Notes under the pieces: model-generated
What the model saw: the letters and a program-made list of their open reading frames with translations, nothing else
The model's database searches: none
What the model was told of the DNA's origin: nothing
Shown here: piece by piece, positions 22,229-33,940 of the stretch
Layout: each line of letters starts with the position of its first letter
Position numbering within the stretch: position 1 is the first letter of the stretch
Translations under genes and position numbers: made by a program
NCBI GenBank assembly: GCA_036346405.1
Contig: CM070561.1
Location: forward strand, 5,148,834-5,212,833
Length of the DNA: 64,000 bases
Source of the DNA: Phyllostachys edulis
Taxonomy: Eukaryota; Streptophyta; Magnoliopsida; Poales; Poaceae
Direction: 5' to 3'

Positions 22229-22667
22229 ATGGCGAGCGCCCGAGGACCCGATCAACCGGATTCACGGCGGACCTTCTCCGAAAGGATGAAGGACTTCGCC
22301 CTAACCACCGTTGATGCCGAACAAGCGTGGTCAACCTAAGTGGCGAAATGCGGACACGGGGAGGACGCTATCGCGGCGAGCCATAAACGACCTTTCGATG
22401 GTGGGCGGCGTTTCTTCCGATGCCCATACTGCGGGGTAAGTTGTTTTGTTTATATTCTTGGTAATACATCGTCCATACTAATCGCCCCTTGTAGCGAGAT
22501 GGCGAAATGCAACTTCACCATTTGGATCGATCCTCCCCATGAGCGACTTGTGCGGTACTGGATGTATTGTGGAACCGAATCTTTGATTTGGAGGCACAAT
22601 TTGACGATCTGAGCGAGCAAAATAGCGACCTCCGCCAACAGATGCAAAGACGAGAGGGGCAATGAGG
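22229..22667 (+). pseudogene. zf-GRF zinc-finger protein gene of the MULE (lightly damaged)
   Basis: The start at 22229 follows a TATA box. Exon 1 encodes 'MASARGPDQPDS' and, after a premature TAA at 22337-22339, 'VAKCGHGEDAIAASHKRPF' with 'GGRRFFRCPYCG'. A 63-bp intron (22436-22498, GTAAG...GAG) restores the frame into 'MAKCNFTIWIDPPHERL'. Together these give the CxH...GRRFFxCP...CxFxxWxDPP pattern of the zf-GRF domain, a probable nucleic-acid-binding finger. A frameshift near 22590 precedes a short coiled-coil-like tail ('LSEQNSDLRQQMQRREGQ') ending near 22667. It is convergent with the PMD gene. The domain call is strong; the function within the transposon is unknown. Confidence 0.75.
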
Positions 22668-22893
22668 AGGTCGTGAACATAGGAAGTTCCTATGATCCCG
22701 CATCTTCTTGTGCCAACCCTAAATTGCATATGTGCGTGCCACTAGCAGCTTGACCCGACCACGCCCGAGGCGCCTAACCGAGAACACTCTATGTGGGTTG
22801 CGAGGCACCTTCTACAATTTGGGGAGGCGGAAGCTCGTGCGTCGCTAGTGTCCCCTTCATATGCACTTATGTTGAATCTCATGAAGCATGTAA

Positions 22894-25800
22894 CTAAATG
22901 GTGAACGCGTTATTGCGGTTGCCTTTTATCGAGTTGACATGTTGTATCGATGTGTCGCAATTACGTTCAATCTCGTAACGTATGTAAGTGAATGGTGGAC
23001 GCGTCATTGCAGTTGCCATTAAGCTATAGGCGTTGATATGCATTGAACAAACATGCATTATATGAAAGAGTATACAGAAGAACGCAAAAGTAATCCAGGC
23101 ATCATATATTAAGTGCAAAATTAAAGTATCACATAAAGAACAAATGTGCGGCCGGTCGCGATCGCCGCCCCTACTAACCCCCCAACCGCACTCCCCAAAG
23201 ATTCCTCCCGCGTCGCCACCGCCCAGTCCACCTCCGCGTCCTCCCCTACGGGCTCGCTTCGGCGCCTTCCTCTGCGCTGGGTGTCGGGGCCTCGGCCCCG
23301 AGAGGGAAAGACGGTCTGGAGCCCTGATCTGACGAGGACCGAGATGCGGCAAAGGGGTGGACAGCACTGGGTGCTGTGTGGGTGCTGGCGCACCGAGAAG
23401 CTGTGAGCCGGACAGAACCTCAGCGGGTGTGGGCTGAGGTGTGGGCGGTGCCGGGTCCTCGTCCACCAAAAAGTCCTGCGCGTCCTCGTCCAGCTCGTCC
23501 ACGTCCTGCGCGTCCACGTGATGCGCGTCCACGTCGTCATAGGGCAATGTACCTGCACAGCAAAATATTGTTAGTTAATAAAAAAACGCGAAGCGTGCTG
23601 ACCAGCAGAGACGTGACGTACCCTCGGCTAGCGCCATGGCGTGTACAAAGCTCTCCACACGGAAGTGTGGCACGACGTAATCGCGACGCTGCGGTGTCGG
23701 GCGTGCTTCGCCGAGCTAACTCGGTCGAGCGGCGTCGCTGTCGGAGGTGGTCTGCCGAGCCGGCTGGTCGAAGCGTCGATGTCGGAGGTGGTGCCTTTCG
23801 AGCCACTGGTCGTAGCGTCGATGTCGGAGGTGGTCCGCTTTCGACCCGGCTGGTCGTAGCGTCGCTGTCGGGCGTGGTTCGCTAACCCTCCCGCCTTTGT
23901 GGGTGCCGGACGGGCCGGCGGACGGACGGAGTGTGGACCAGGCTGGAGCGTGCCAACCTCCGGGAGCCTGGTGCACGACAGTAGGCCGAAAATACGTCCG
24001 CACTGCTGTCGAAAACGACGGAAAACCTGGGCCGTGTCATCACGTGTGCCCTCCACACCCTCCGTGAACCTCTGCGGCGAGTCGCAATCCGTCGCAAGCT
24101 TCAAGAACCATGCCCGCCACATCGAAAAAGAAGACACGGTGAAAAGCGTAATGGCGGATAACACAAGCGAAATTTTGAGTTGCACGTAGCGCATCGCGTT
24201 GTACGCGTCTGCGCTAAATGCACGAAGTGCGTGTCGGTCGGTGCTGGGACACGTGGTGCGGGCTCGTCTGCAGCGAGCACGAGCCTGGTACGTGTCTGCG
24301 GAGCGTACCAGCGAATATACTCGTCATAGCTCGTGTGGTCGTAGGGGATGTCCTCTCGCACACGGTCTGTAGAGGCGCCCTCCCATGCGCTACCCACGGG
24401 TCCATCCTACTCCCCGGTTCGTGCCACGGCGGACTCCTTCCCATCGAAGGCGCAAGGCGTAACATGTAGTTAGCGATGCGTGTGTAGAGAGGACAACAAA
24501 AACAACTTATGTATGCCGATTACTCACGAAAGTGCGTTCTCGCATCGACGCCTAATCGGTATCGAATCTCTGGCGTAGGCGGCGGGCGCATCACACGATG
24601 CGCCCGTAGTCCTCCACGAAGACGTCGAAGACAAGCACCTGCGGGTCGTAATACTCTCGGTCTCGCAAGCACGGCGAGGACGGCCGGGAGCAAACCAAAG
24701 TAACTCGAGGCGTAGTATGGCTCCCAATAACGTCGTCGCCGTGAGGCGGTCGAATCGCTTCCACGAACGGCTCAGACGCCGTGTCACTTGCGTCGTGGCG
24801 CGAACCGCACTCGCAACGAACACGGCATATTAGGTAGGACGATCGGTAATCTGAAAAATTAGTCACGGAAAGAGTACGCATCTATCGCCGCACGAGAGAG
24901 CCCATCGTCGGCCGGTCCACCTCGTCTGCGTTGTACATCTCCGGCCCGTGCGGTCCGTTGCTCATCAGGCCGCCCGAGGCTAAAGCGCTCAACGACCACA
25001 AGCTGCAGATGGGAGAGGACACCTGTGAGGATGGAGTTGATGCGGACTCGATGCATGCATCGCACAAGCCGCGATAGGTGGCAGCAAGTACGGTCGAACC
25101 CCAGCTGATCTGGGGGCCCTCCCCGTCGGCGATGGCCCTGGCGTATGCGATGAGCCTCGCGTCGACGGTGTCGCCGTGACTATCTTGGCAAAGCGGCCAA
25201 CCAAACAGCCACAACAAATGCGCCTCGGTGGCGTGACACCGCCGGTCGTCGCGTGAGGTCCATCCGCTCGACCTGTGCACAACGAAAAATTTAGTAAGAC
25301 CCCTGTACAGAAAGGACAGCGCGACACTACCAACGAGCACGGTGTGGAACACATACCCGGAACTGCGACAACCACCGCAAGGGCGGGCCGTGCCTCTGTG
25401 CCTCTGGAATGACGTAGTACCCGGCCGCCAACACAGGTGGGAGGACTCCCTGAAACCTGGCCAGAAGGTCCTCGCGCCAGTTGTCCGGAGGCTCATGTGG
25501 GAAGGCGGCACCTCCCGCGATAGGGAGGCCAAGAAGCAGGGAGACGTCCTGCAGGGTAGGGGCCATCTCCCCGAATGGGAGATGGAAAGTGTGAGTCTCG
25601 TCGCCACCGGTCCACAAGATTTGTCGGCCAGGGAGCGGTCGAGAAGGAAGCGTCGTGGATCGCCTGGCAAAGATGGGCGTCTCCGTCGTCGCCGACCCTT
25701 GGTGCCGCGGCTCGTCCTCGTCCGGGCTGCACCATCCGGCGATAGGTAGTAGACCAGCGGCGCTCAACTGCGAAGGAACAAAAGGTCGATCTGACGAAGG

Positions 25801-26082
25801 TACGGTTCGCGAGAAGATAGTGTGGGCGTATACTAACTCGCCTATCGGCGTGGGTCTAGCCTCCAGCCACCCGAGGTGTCGCGTCGGATCACCCCCAACA
25901 CTGATCGCGTCGGCGGCCCGTAGGATGAGGGACCGACGCGACGCACGATGTACTCGATCGATGCGCCTCCAGAGGCCGAAACTCGGTCGGATCCGTGAGC
26001 CATACCGCAAAACAACTTTAAGATAGCAAATCTGGCGAAAATAAAACATCGAGTGTAACGAATGAGTAAATTTAACTTGCAA
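22894..26082 (-). pseudogene. Plant mobile domain (PMD, aminotransferase-like) gene of the MULE
   Basis: The minus-strand coding path runs over several exons or frames. 25990-25330 carries 'ETHTFHLPFGEMAPTLQDVS' and 'LLGLPIAGG', the PMD hallmark. 25320-24900 carries 'EAHLLWLFGWPLC', 'DARLIAYARAIAD' and 'GSTVLAATYRGLCDAC'. Next is the C-terminal part with 'CLRDREYYDPQVLVFDVFVE' (about 24700-24610) and 'YDEYIRWYAPQTRTRL' (about 24330). An acceptor near 23551 leads to a last exon (23547-22894) rich in D/E and P ('DVDELDEDAQDFLVDEDP'). PMD proteins are plant-specific, occur in MULE and gypsy elements and, domesticated, as MAIN/MAIL silencing factors. Frame changes between blocks may be introns or frameshifts; the start is uncertain. 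Confidence 0.75.
23724..23878. repeat. Four tandem copies of a ~43-bp unit within the PMD gene
   Basis: Copies at 23724, 23766, 23808 and 23852 share 'GTAGCGTCGATGTCGGAGGT' or variants. On the minus strand they encode a repeated 'TTSDIDATTSGSKG'-type peptide, so the array forms a low-complexity linker in the PMD reading frame. Confidence 0.85.
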
Positions 26083-26423
26083 ACAAACAAATCAAAAGAG
26101 TACAAGAGTACAACACTTAAATAAACATTACGTGCAACATACGATACATGTCTTACGGCATTACGTACATCAAATGAAAATTTGGTAGTACCAGAACAGC
26201 TACATAAAACAATACAAAGTACAAATGATAATGTCGGTCCCACTTTGCACATCGGAAGAAGTGCTAACGCATAAACCATAGCGATGCCTACTCCTCGGTG
26301 GTGCCTTGCATAAATCGGGTCAGGTGCCCCTCCCCCTCTGGCCGTCTTGCAGCGTCTACCCAACGCCCGGCTTGTGCTTCGTCCATATCATTGGTATCTG
26401 ACGACTCTGCGAAGCGACCCTTG

Positions 26424-28861
26424 CTACCCTTGACATGTCAATATCCGAATCCGGATCCTATTTACAATATCCATGGTGGCAAAGTTACCCACAACCCCGA
26501 AGCCCCTAAGCTCGCCGATCCCACACCGCACCACCCTCTCCTTCAAAAATACTCGGACACAAAGTTCAAAGGGTCCATATGCACGATCCGCATGCGGCGA
26601 GCACATGAGAGCATGGCTTGTGTAAGAGCTTGATTTGTTGCACGCATGGCTAGGCTCGTTGACATGATCTCCAAGGCATACCTCGTGGGTGACAAGAGAA
26701 CGAGCCGTCCCAAATCGGCTCTATCCGCAAGAACACGTCGAAGCGATGCTCCATATTGCCCATCGCGTACACCGTGTCGGCCGCCCTTCGTGTCTTCGCC
26801 GCATGTATGCCATAATCTTGAGCGAAGACGGTGTTTGAGGGTTCGTGGCATGAAGTCGCGGCATTTGCATGCCTCTCCTGAAATACTGATTGTGTGCGTA
26901 ACACCTTCCACGATGGCGATGAGGGTGAAACGAAGGCCCCTAAGAACCCGGTTGTACACCTCCGCAAGGTTAGTGGTCATTATGCCGTACCTTGCCCGTC
27001 CGTGTCATGCGGCAGAGACCACTTGTCCAATGGTGGGCCTCGATCCAAATGGGAGAAGCACTCGATGTTCCTTGAGGTCCTCGCCTCGGACCAACCGTTC
27101 GGACTCTGCTCCTTGGTTCCTCGTGTCCACGTGTTTCTGCTTGTGTTAGTCCAACGGCGCCCATAAAGCGTCAAATTTGCGCTCTTGGTTACGTGATAGC
27201 CACCTCTTGAATAAGCTTCACCAAGGGTTGCTGGGAACTTCTTGAAGAAGTTGGCCCCAAATGGCGAATACACCATCTACTCGTCATATCCGGCCAAGGG
27301 AGCGGCTCCTCCGGGTCTTCTGAAGTTTTTATGGCCTTGACATCCGGCGTGCGATCATGGATCACGCACACACGGGGCGAGCTCCAACAACTTCCACCCT
27401 CGGATGTTGAAGGAACCACAACCGGTGTGGAAATTCTCACCTTCGACAAATGCGATGGCCAATGGCGTAATTTGATTGTTCGAAATCAACGCCTATGGCG
27501 TAAGGATCTGCCCTTGTATTTCCGGTTAAAAAGTCCGTCAAGCGAGATCACGAGCAGCATATGCCTAAAAGCCTCGATGCGAGGATCGAAGGCTCTGAAG
27601 GCCCTATGCATTACTAAAAACCTCGCGGAATTTTAGATGGCATGTCCTTCTGACAATGTCGTGCGGGTTTCTCTCTGCAACACCTCAAGCATACGAGGAA
27701 GGTTGTCGTCGCGCCTCAAAAGATCCAAACCGTCTTTCCATAGCCTTACGCTTCGACGCCACGCCTTCCCATAGCCGATCTTGTACTTGAATTTCTTCTC
27801 AATAGCCACCATAATGTGCTTGGCCTCCATATCCTTCTTCTCCACTATCTCTCCATACATCAAATTAGCTATGAATGTCGACGTTATGTTACGATGTCTG
27901 CACAAAACACTGCTGAGCATGCACGAGTGCGGCTCCACCTTCGAGACAATCCAGTGAGTCTCATACTTGGTCTATCTTGGCGTGCACTCGCCAAGGACAA
28001 CGGCTGCTCGCATTTGATGATGTATCTTGCTCTTAGCTAGATTTGACGACCAAAGCGTCCATTGCATAGACATAGCCCACACTTAATGCCATCCTCGCAA
28101 GGATGTCTTATCGACAAACAATGAGTGCAACCGAACCTCGGTGGCATGATACTCCCACGGCGATTCGTGCTCGTCGATGCGTACATAAACCCTCGGCGTC
28201 AATCTGTTCCATTCCGGGGATGGGAGCTTCGTCCTCATCGAAGCGCCTCGTCGTCTTCTTGTAAAGCTTCCTCTTGACCAAGGCCATCCGGTCATCGCTT
28301 TCCATTTGATGCAATATGTAATCCCTATGCTCTCCTTCATCAGCCTGTCCTGTAGGCTCACCATGCGGTGCCGATCTTCCTCTCCTGTATGTACCGCGTC
28401 GGGCTCATCACAAGCAACATTCTCTAAACTCTTCATAACACAGCCCTCCGGGTCCTCTTCTTCACCAACATGCCGCACCCGAGCTGCTCGCACCACCCGG
28501 ATGATATCCGGCGGGGGGCTCTGCACAGCTTCTTTTGGGCATGGTTGCACAAGTATCACACACTCATATCCACTGGCACGACATCCTTCTATAAAGCCCT
28601 TCCACTTTGCCGCGCATCAGTCCTCTCAACTCCCGGTGATGTTAAGTGGAAGACCGGCTCCAAAGCCCTTGTATGTCGACACGACACCTCAAGGTCCAAA
28701 GAGAAGCTGGGTCACCAGTGTTTCACATCTTCGATTCGTGCATTCTCGCCGTAAAGATTGTACAGAGTGGCTTGTCAAAACCGCTCAAGTCAACACCGCA
28801 CGGACCTTCATTTAACGGTGCCAACACCGTAATGCACTTTCAATGTAGTGGGTACAGGCAT
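26424..28861 (-). pseudogene. mudrA-like MULE transposase, degenerate
   Basis: The start at 28861 follows a splice acceptor at 28876. Blocks in order are an N-terminal region ('KVHYGVGTVK', 'GVDLSGFDKPLC'), an acidic stretch ('GEEEDPEGC'), a DNA-binding-like part ('ITSTFIANLMYGEIVEKKD', 'AKHIMVAIEKKFKYKI', 27900-27760) and the MULE transposase domain ('VCVIHDRTPDVKAI', 27366-27325; 'SRWCIRHLG' about 27280; 'MTTNLAEVYNRVLRGLR', 26980). A C-terminal SWIM-like region ends 'MRIVHMDPLNFVSEYF'. Many frameshifts interrupt it, so it cannot be active as it stands. The PMD gene follows on the same strand about 350 bp downstream. Confidence 0.85.
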
Positions 28862-28875
28862 GACTTATTGTATGG

Positions 28876-29998
28876 CTGCAAATATTTCCAACATTGCAAT
28901 TAGTCAGCTCGCAACGCACGACATGCAAGTACTGCTACATTGTAATTTACATTTGTAAGGCCCTTCGTCTATAAATCGACAACTACACGACAAAGATGAT
29001 CAAGACATCATTCATTCCCTAAGGCAGAGGCCGTAATGAGCGTGTGATGCGATATTGATTCAACCTAAAACCGAGCTATTCCATAGCGAGGCATTATCCG
29101 ATTAGGACGTTAACTTGCAACCGAAATGCTACAAGTGGCATTAGGTCTTCTACCAATTACCTAAGTCAGTTAGTTCATACTAATTTACTTCTACTAATTA
29201 GTTTATACAAATAATTCATCCTCCTTATGCGCTCGGTCACGCATTATTCACCCAAGAATAGTCGGCCACGCACACACCTACACTACTAAAATACATCTCA
29301 CAAAACAGCACTAATAATACTCCCTCACAGACTATTTTTTCTCTAACTAAAGTTTTTATCGCTACTACTTACATACAAATCAACAACATTTTGATTTTCT
29401 ATTTTTTTCTCTAACTACAATTTCCTACGGGGTGCTATTATACTACTCATTTAACTAAATAAACTATTTACGTACCCAAAAAGTATACTACAAAATAAAG
29501 TTTCCTAGGACAAATCAACTATATTACACTGCACGACCTTTGACTTGGTGCAAAAATACACTACATTACACCTCAAGATCTGGCTAGTCACATGGCGGGC
29601 GAGACGCGCCCTACGATGCTTCAATTCTTGTATACAAAGGAATAAAGTTTGTATGCCATTTTAATAGTTGTCAGAAGGGTTTGACTATATGCAAATAACA
29701 TTTCTACATTCTCGTATGTTTGCAAAAGTATCACGAATCTCAATTCCTTTGAAGTATCCTATCAAACACCTTAGTTGAATGTCCGCATCTATTTATTTTA
29801 ACTTTTTACTATCGCTCGGTGTTTGAGGATTTTCTAAAGTTTTTATCGCTTCTACTTACATACAAATCAACAACATTTCGATTTTCTACTCTGTTTTCTC
29901 TAACTACAGTTTTCCACGAGCGCTACTTACACTATTATTTTATCTAACTAAACTATTTACCTACTAAAAGAATACACTACAAAATAAAACAAACTTAC
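28876..29998 (-). other. Probable 5'-UTR intron of the MULE transposase; otherwise non-coding
   Basis: On the minus strand the donor is 'GAG|GTAAGTTTG' (GT at 29998-29997) and the acceptor 'ATATTTGCAG|CC' (AG at 28877-28876), just before the transposase start codon. The 1.1-kb interval is AT-rich with no coding signal. It contains a near-duplicate pair, 'AAGTTTTTATCGCTACTACTTACATACAAATC' at about 29350 and a copy at about 29838, roughly 490 bp apart. Confidence 0.55.
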
Positions 29999-30002
29999 CT
30001 CG

Positions 30003-30095
30003 TAGTCGAAATTTTCCTCCTCTTCTCCTCTTTTTCCTCTCTCTCCCTCTCTTTTCCTCTCTTTTTTCCTCTCCTCTCCCTCTCTTTCTTCTCCC
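30003..30095 (-). promoter_or_regulatory. GA-rich 5' leader of the MULE transposase transcript
   Basis: On the minus strand this is a long purine run of GGAGAGG/GAAGAGG units lying between the TATA box (30153-30162) and the first donor site. GA-rich leaders are common just downstream of plant transcription starts. Confidence 0.5.
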
Positions 30096-30152
30096 GTGGC
30101 GGCGGTGGTTGATTTACTTTCGGGCGAAATGAGCGGCCAGGGACAGCGGGTG

Positions 30153-30162
30153 CCTATATAGG
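30153..30162 (-). promoter_or_regulatory. TATA box for the MULE transposase
   Basis: 'CCTATATAGG' lies 280 bp inside the right terminus, upstream (minus strand) of the GA-rich leader and intron. Promoters inside or just next to the terminal repeats are usual in Mutator elements. Confidence 0.6.
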
Positions 30163-30343
30163 CAATCCGATGCCATGTGGTCTTGGCGATCGAACATCTG
30201 ATCGCCCTGCGGTTGGGCGATCGATCCTATCGCCCAACCGTCTGCGGCGATCGTAATAACACCAACCGCTCGCCTCTGTGCGGTTTAAAAGCGAGCGGTT
30301 GGGCGGCGAGCTTGCGATCACCCAATTGGGCGATAGGAGCTCG

Positions 30344-30442
30344 TCGCCCAACCATTGGGCGACAGACGTATATTTTTGAAAAAAAAATCGCTGGAATATT
30401 ATTGATATTTCGATTAAAAAATAGATTATTTATAAAAAATTC
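30344..30442 (-). repeat. MULE right terminal inverted repeat
   Basis: It is the reverse complement of 19275-19369 with a few indels. It ends '...AAAAATTC' at 30442, immediately before the right TGCTTTCTT duplication at 30443-30451. Confidence 0.92.
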
Positions 30443-32700
30443 TGCTTTCTTTGTGTCATGTTGATTCGTGTTCTCTCTGTTGTCCTACAACACTCGACCA
30501 ACGCATGGCAGACTGCCTGGTTTTCCTTTTCTCTAGGATGTGTGGTCCCAATTTGTCATTCACACAAACCAAGCCATATAATCATTTTTCTCTCTTACAT
30601 GTTGGCCTCACATGTCATCCATTCAACTAAAAACTCTATTTCTCACTTACCTGTGGTCCCCACATGTCACTCAAACCTTGGTCAAACCCTAGTTCTTGAG
30701 TTTGGTCCACCGTGGACTAGCATATCTTTGTGGACCTGGTCCCTAGACTAGTAGCTCACATGTCAATCCCTGATCTATTTTCTGGGATTATTTTAATTCT
30801 AGAAATTCATTAAATATCAATAGGTCCCACATGTCATACACTCAGCTATTTTCTAATATTTTTAGAAAAGAATATTCTAAGAATATTCTATAGACCCCAA
30901 TTGTCAGTTTCTCTCTCCCTTTTTCTTTTTCATCATTTCATGTGAATTTCAATCTTCTGAAAGCTCGTTCTCCTCCGTACGAACTCCGATTGAACCCATT
31001 CAAGTTTCTAAATTTATCTAAATTCATTATCTACCTTTTGGTACCAATCAGTTTTAATTTGAAGTTTATTTGATTTGTCTTTTTAATTATTATTTTTTGC
31101 GTTTTCTCTCTCGTTAGACATTGAAGTTCCAGAATCGTCCGAATGAGCTGAAGGTCAAGGAAGTAGAAGATTGAAGATAAAATAAGATCATCATTGCTAT
31201 AGCAAGGCAAGTTGTACCTTTGATCATATTGAACCCAGTTTTCTAAAATTACTTTGATTCAATTATTGCATTTTACTTTAAGTATTTAATTAAATGCTTT
31301 GGGTTTAGTTATTAATTCAAATTGATTATATCCACCTTGCCTATTGTATCATCATAGTCTTTTGTCACCCTAGTTTTGTTAATTATTAGTTGGTATTACC
31401 ATAGCACCAACATGGGTTCATTAGACGAATAGTATTTCTTAGCCATGCTACGAGTCACACATATCATTTGAGTTGTAATTATAAATTTGCCTATGTGACT
31501 ATAGAACTTTGTGTAAAACTGTGTGCTATGTATTATAACTTTGTGATAGCATGTGTTTCACTTAACCAACAGGGTGGGAAAGGATTTAGACTGAGGCAAG
31601 TGGTGGATACTAAGTGATATGGTGGAGCTTTGTTAACAGGAACGGTAATCATTGTGGCATAGTTAGAAATTGGAGGTCTTGCCTTGATCAATTAAGAACT
31701 TAACTTTGTGCGCCATTGAATTGTGTCTTTCGTACAACCACATGCCTGGTATGGGACAGACCTAATTTAGTAAGTTATGAATTCTTAACATTGATGACTT
31801 AGGTTGTAGGTTAGGTACTCAGTGATGGGTGGAGGTGTGAACTACCAGGTAGTCACATCGCATGACTATTCGCCGCTTCCCTGTCTAACAGTGTATGTCG
31901 GACTAACTTTCTTAGTGGGTTGGTACGACGGTAAAGAACACCAAGAGTGTCAATTGTTGATATAAAATTTCAGAAAGGTTTCTCTGTAGAGTGTTAAACA
32001 ATCTATTCGATTAGCCACGTCCGTGGTCATAGACATACTCGGGGATTTCACACAAGGGGTAGATTTTCATAAAACTATTGAGAAGGGACAGTTGTGTGAT
32101 TTAAGTCATATGGCTGTTTGAAAGAATTTGATTAGGCTTTATGTCCTTTGTAAAAACAATTGTTAAATTATTATTGTTTATTTTTTAAAATTATGTTTCA
32201 ATCTATTATTTGTATTCAATCGCAAATGTGACATTTCTGCAAAATAACCACATAAGCCATTTCCTTTGGAAGAAGCTAACATTTGTAAATTACATTCTGT
32301 GGTATGAGTTGCGAGTACGGTTGTGTACTCATGCTTGCTATAATCAATCAACAGAAGTGGAGGAATCATCAGTCAATAAGGTCTACTTCAAGGATCGTGG
32401 AGAACTAGGTCGCGCTACCCCAGCCGATTGCCTGTGGGCATATGGATGGGCTTCACTGAAGTTATTCCATTACGTTCCGCTGCAGCTTCATTGAGTTATT
32501 CGCCTTCTGAGACATTAATTGTAAGATTTGACCTTAAGGTCTTTACTCTGATAATTATTGTTATTTATCTATTTATTAGTCATCTTTGTATATGAAAATG
32601 ACATTTCATCGATGTTGCCACTGTGTGCACTAGTGTGATCCTGAACTAATGCAGTATACATAGAGGGTCCAGAATTGCATTTTTGGGTCCTAACAGAACC

Positions 32701-33940
32701 TCTCCTCCACGTGAAGCTCGCCGCGCCGCCTCGGCTCCACGTTGACACCCAGCTCCGACCACCTCAGCCCCTCTGCGTCCTTCCGGTATGCTCCTAGTAG
32801 CACGTAGATGCTCATGCACACACTCATCAGCCGAGAGCATTGCTCAATTGCGTTGTCGCTCATTGCCATACCCGCTCCTCCGCTCGCTGCCAGCGTGACA
32901 CCGCGTCAAGCCACCTCCTGCCTCGCCAATGGTGCCAGCAGGTGTGCAATAGAACGAGGTCCCATTTTGGGCACTCTCCGGCATCGCCGAGCTTCATCGC
33001 ACTGGCAGTCGCGCGGGCGCTCGCGCCACCACGCGGCACAACAATGATGGCACTGTAGATCGTCATCACTGTGTCTAATCATGGTCATTAGGACCTAAGC
33101 AATGTATAGTTGTCGATTTAGTTGTACTAAGTCGCTGACGTGTGGGACCGATTCATTAGTTTAAATCAAAACGTTATTTCCTAATGTGTCTGTGACATAT
33201 GGGCTCCACGGCTTAGTGCACAGTGAACCCAACCCCCGTGACCCCGTACGCTGTGCACATAGACCTTTGGTATATGCACTATGCTATAGACCGAGTCACT
33301 AATAGTGGACACCACATGTCAGTTTAAAACGAAAATCCAATGGAAAATAGAAAATACGCTTTCAGTTATAAGGAGAATACGTTTTCCTTTCGGGAAAGTG
33401 TAAACCTCTTTAAAAACGAGCGGGATTACGCTTTCTCCACTAGAAAGCGTATTTCTCATTTTTCCTTGATTTTCTCAGCCGAACCAAAATGAAACCATCA
33501 TAACTTTTGCTACAAAACTCCAAATTGAATGAAATTTATATCTAAATTCGTCTAAAATCATAATCTACCTGAATATGTAAAAATATTTAATTTTTGTCAC
33601 TGCTGATTTTCTTGGTTGTTATTTAATTCATTTCCAGCCCTTTTTAGACGTCGATCTTTCGGATTATTATTGCGAAGATCAATCTACCGTACCTCCAAAC
33701 ATAAGATAAAAGGCAAGCACCCCCTTTGATCACGTTGATCCCAGTATTTTAATTATTGTACTTTATTTTGTAAATCCTATTATGCATACGTGTATGTTGT
33801 GTATAAAAATGCTATTATCGGGAATTTGGTAGATATATTGTTACTTGCTACATATGTCTCCTTGAAATATTGATCCCCTATTGTTGTAGCCTTTAGAATA
33901 TGGGTTAGACAATATATAATGTCAATTGGAAATTTTTTTA
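32701..33940 (+). mobile_element. Chromovirus 3' LTR, second part, 3' truncated
   Basis: This resumes the LTR started at 13567, directly after the second GAACC. It contains the GC-rich leader, two 'GTATTTCTC'/'AAGCGTATT' repeats (33340-33450), and the block 'CCTTTGATCACGTTGATCCC' at 33725, which is conserved in every gypsy LTR here (31210, 49560). In the LTR at 48071 this block is followed by 1.5 kb more before the U5 end; here recognisable LTR sequence fades near 33940. The 3' half is therefore deleted. Confidence 0.65.

Larger units (their letters stand above)
19275..30442 (-). mobile_element. Mutator-like element (MULE), 11.2 kb, with PMD and zf-GRF genes
   Basis: Terminal inverted repeats begin 'GAATTTTTT(T/-)(A)AAATAATC' at both ends, align for about 95-100 bp, and are flanked by the 9-bp TSD TGCTTTCTT. 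Inside, the minus strand carries a mudrA-like transposase remnant (28861-26424) driven from a promoter in the right end, followed downstream on the same strand by a plant mobile domain gene (about 26082-22894). A small zf-GRF gene lies on the plus strand (22229-22667), convergent with them. Direct-repeat arrays occupy 20405-20990, 21851-22110 and 23724-23878. It inserted into the solo LTR at 19274. Confidence 0.92.
14698..32695 (+). mobile_element. Solo gypsy LTR with perfect 5-bp TSD, split by two later insertions
   Basis: It starts 'TGTAACATCCCAAAATTTAG' (14698) and ends 'GGGTCCTAACA' (32695). It is flanked by GAACC at 14693-14697 and 32696-32700, proof that these ends belong together across 18 kb. 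Own sequence is 14698-15502, 18607-19274 and 30452-32695, about 3.7 kb. The gaps are a second solo LTR (15503-18601) and a MULE (19275-30442). The U5 part (31430-32695) is the same family as the LTR at 1-1239. No internal retrotransposon region or primer-binding site remains, so this is the product of LTR-LTR recombination. Confidence 0.88.

Noticed and set aside
23376..23885. 169-codon plus-strand frame
   Set aside because: It is antisense to the PMD gene, whose own frame has clear family motifs; the plus frame reads repeat-derived RPARPRPARPR sequence.
25342..26026. Plus-strand frames of 135 and 123 codons
   Set aside because: They are antisense shadows of the PMD hallmark region on the minus strand.
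28306..28815. 169-codon plus-strand frame
   Set aside because: It is antisense to the mudrA N-terminal region; no domain.
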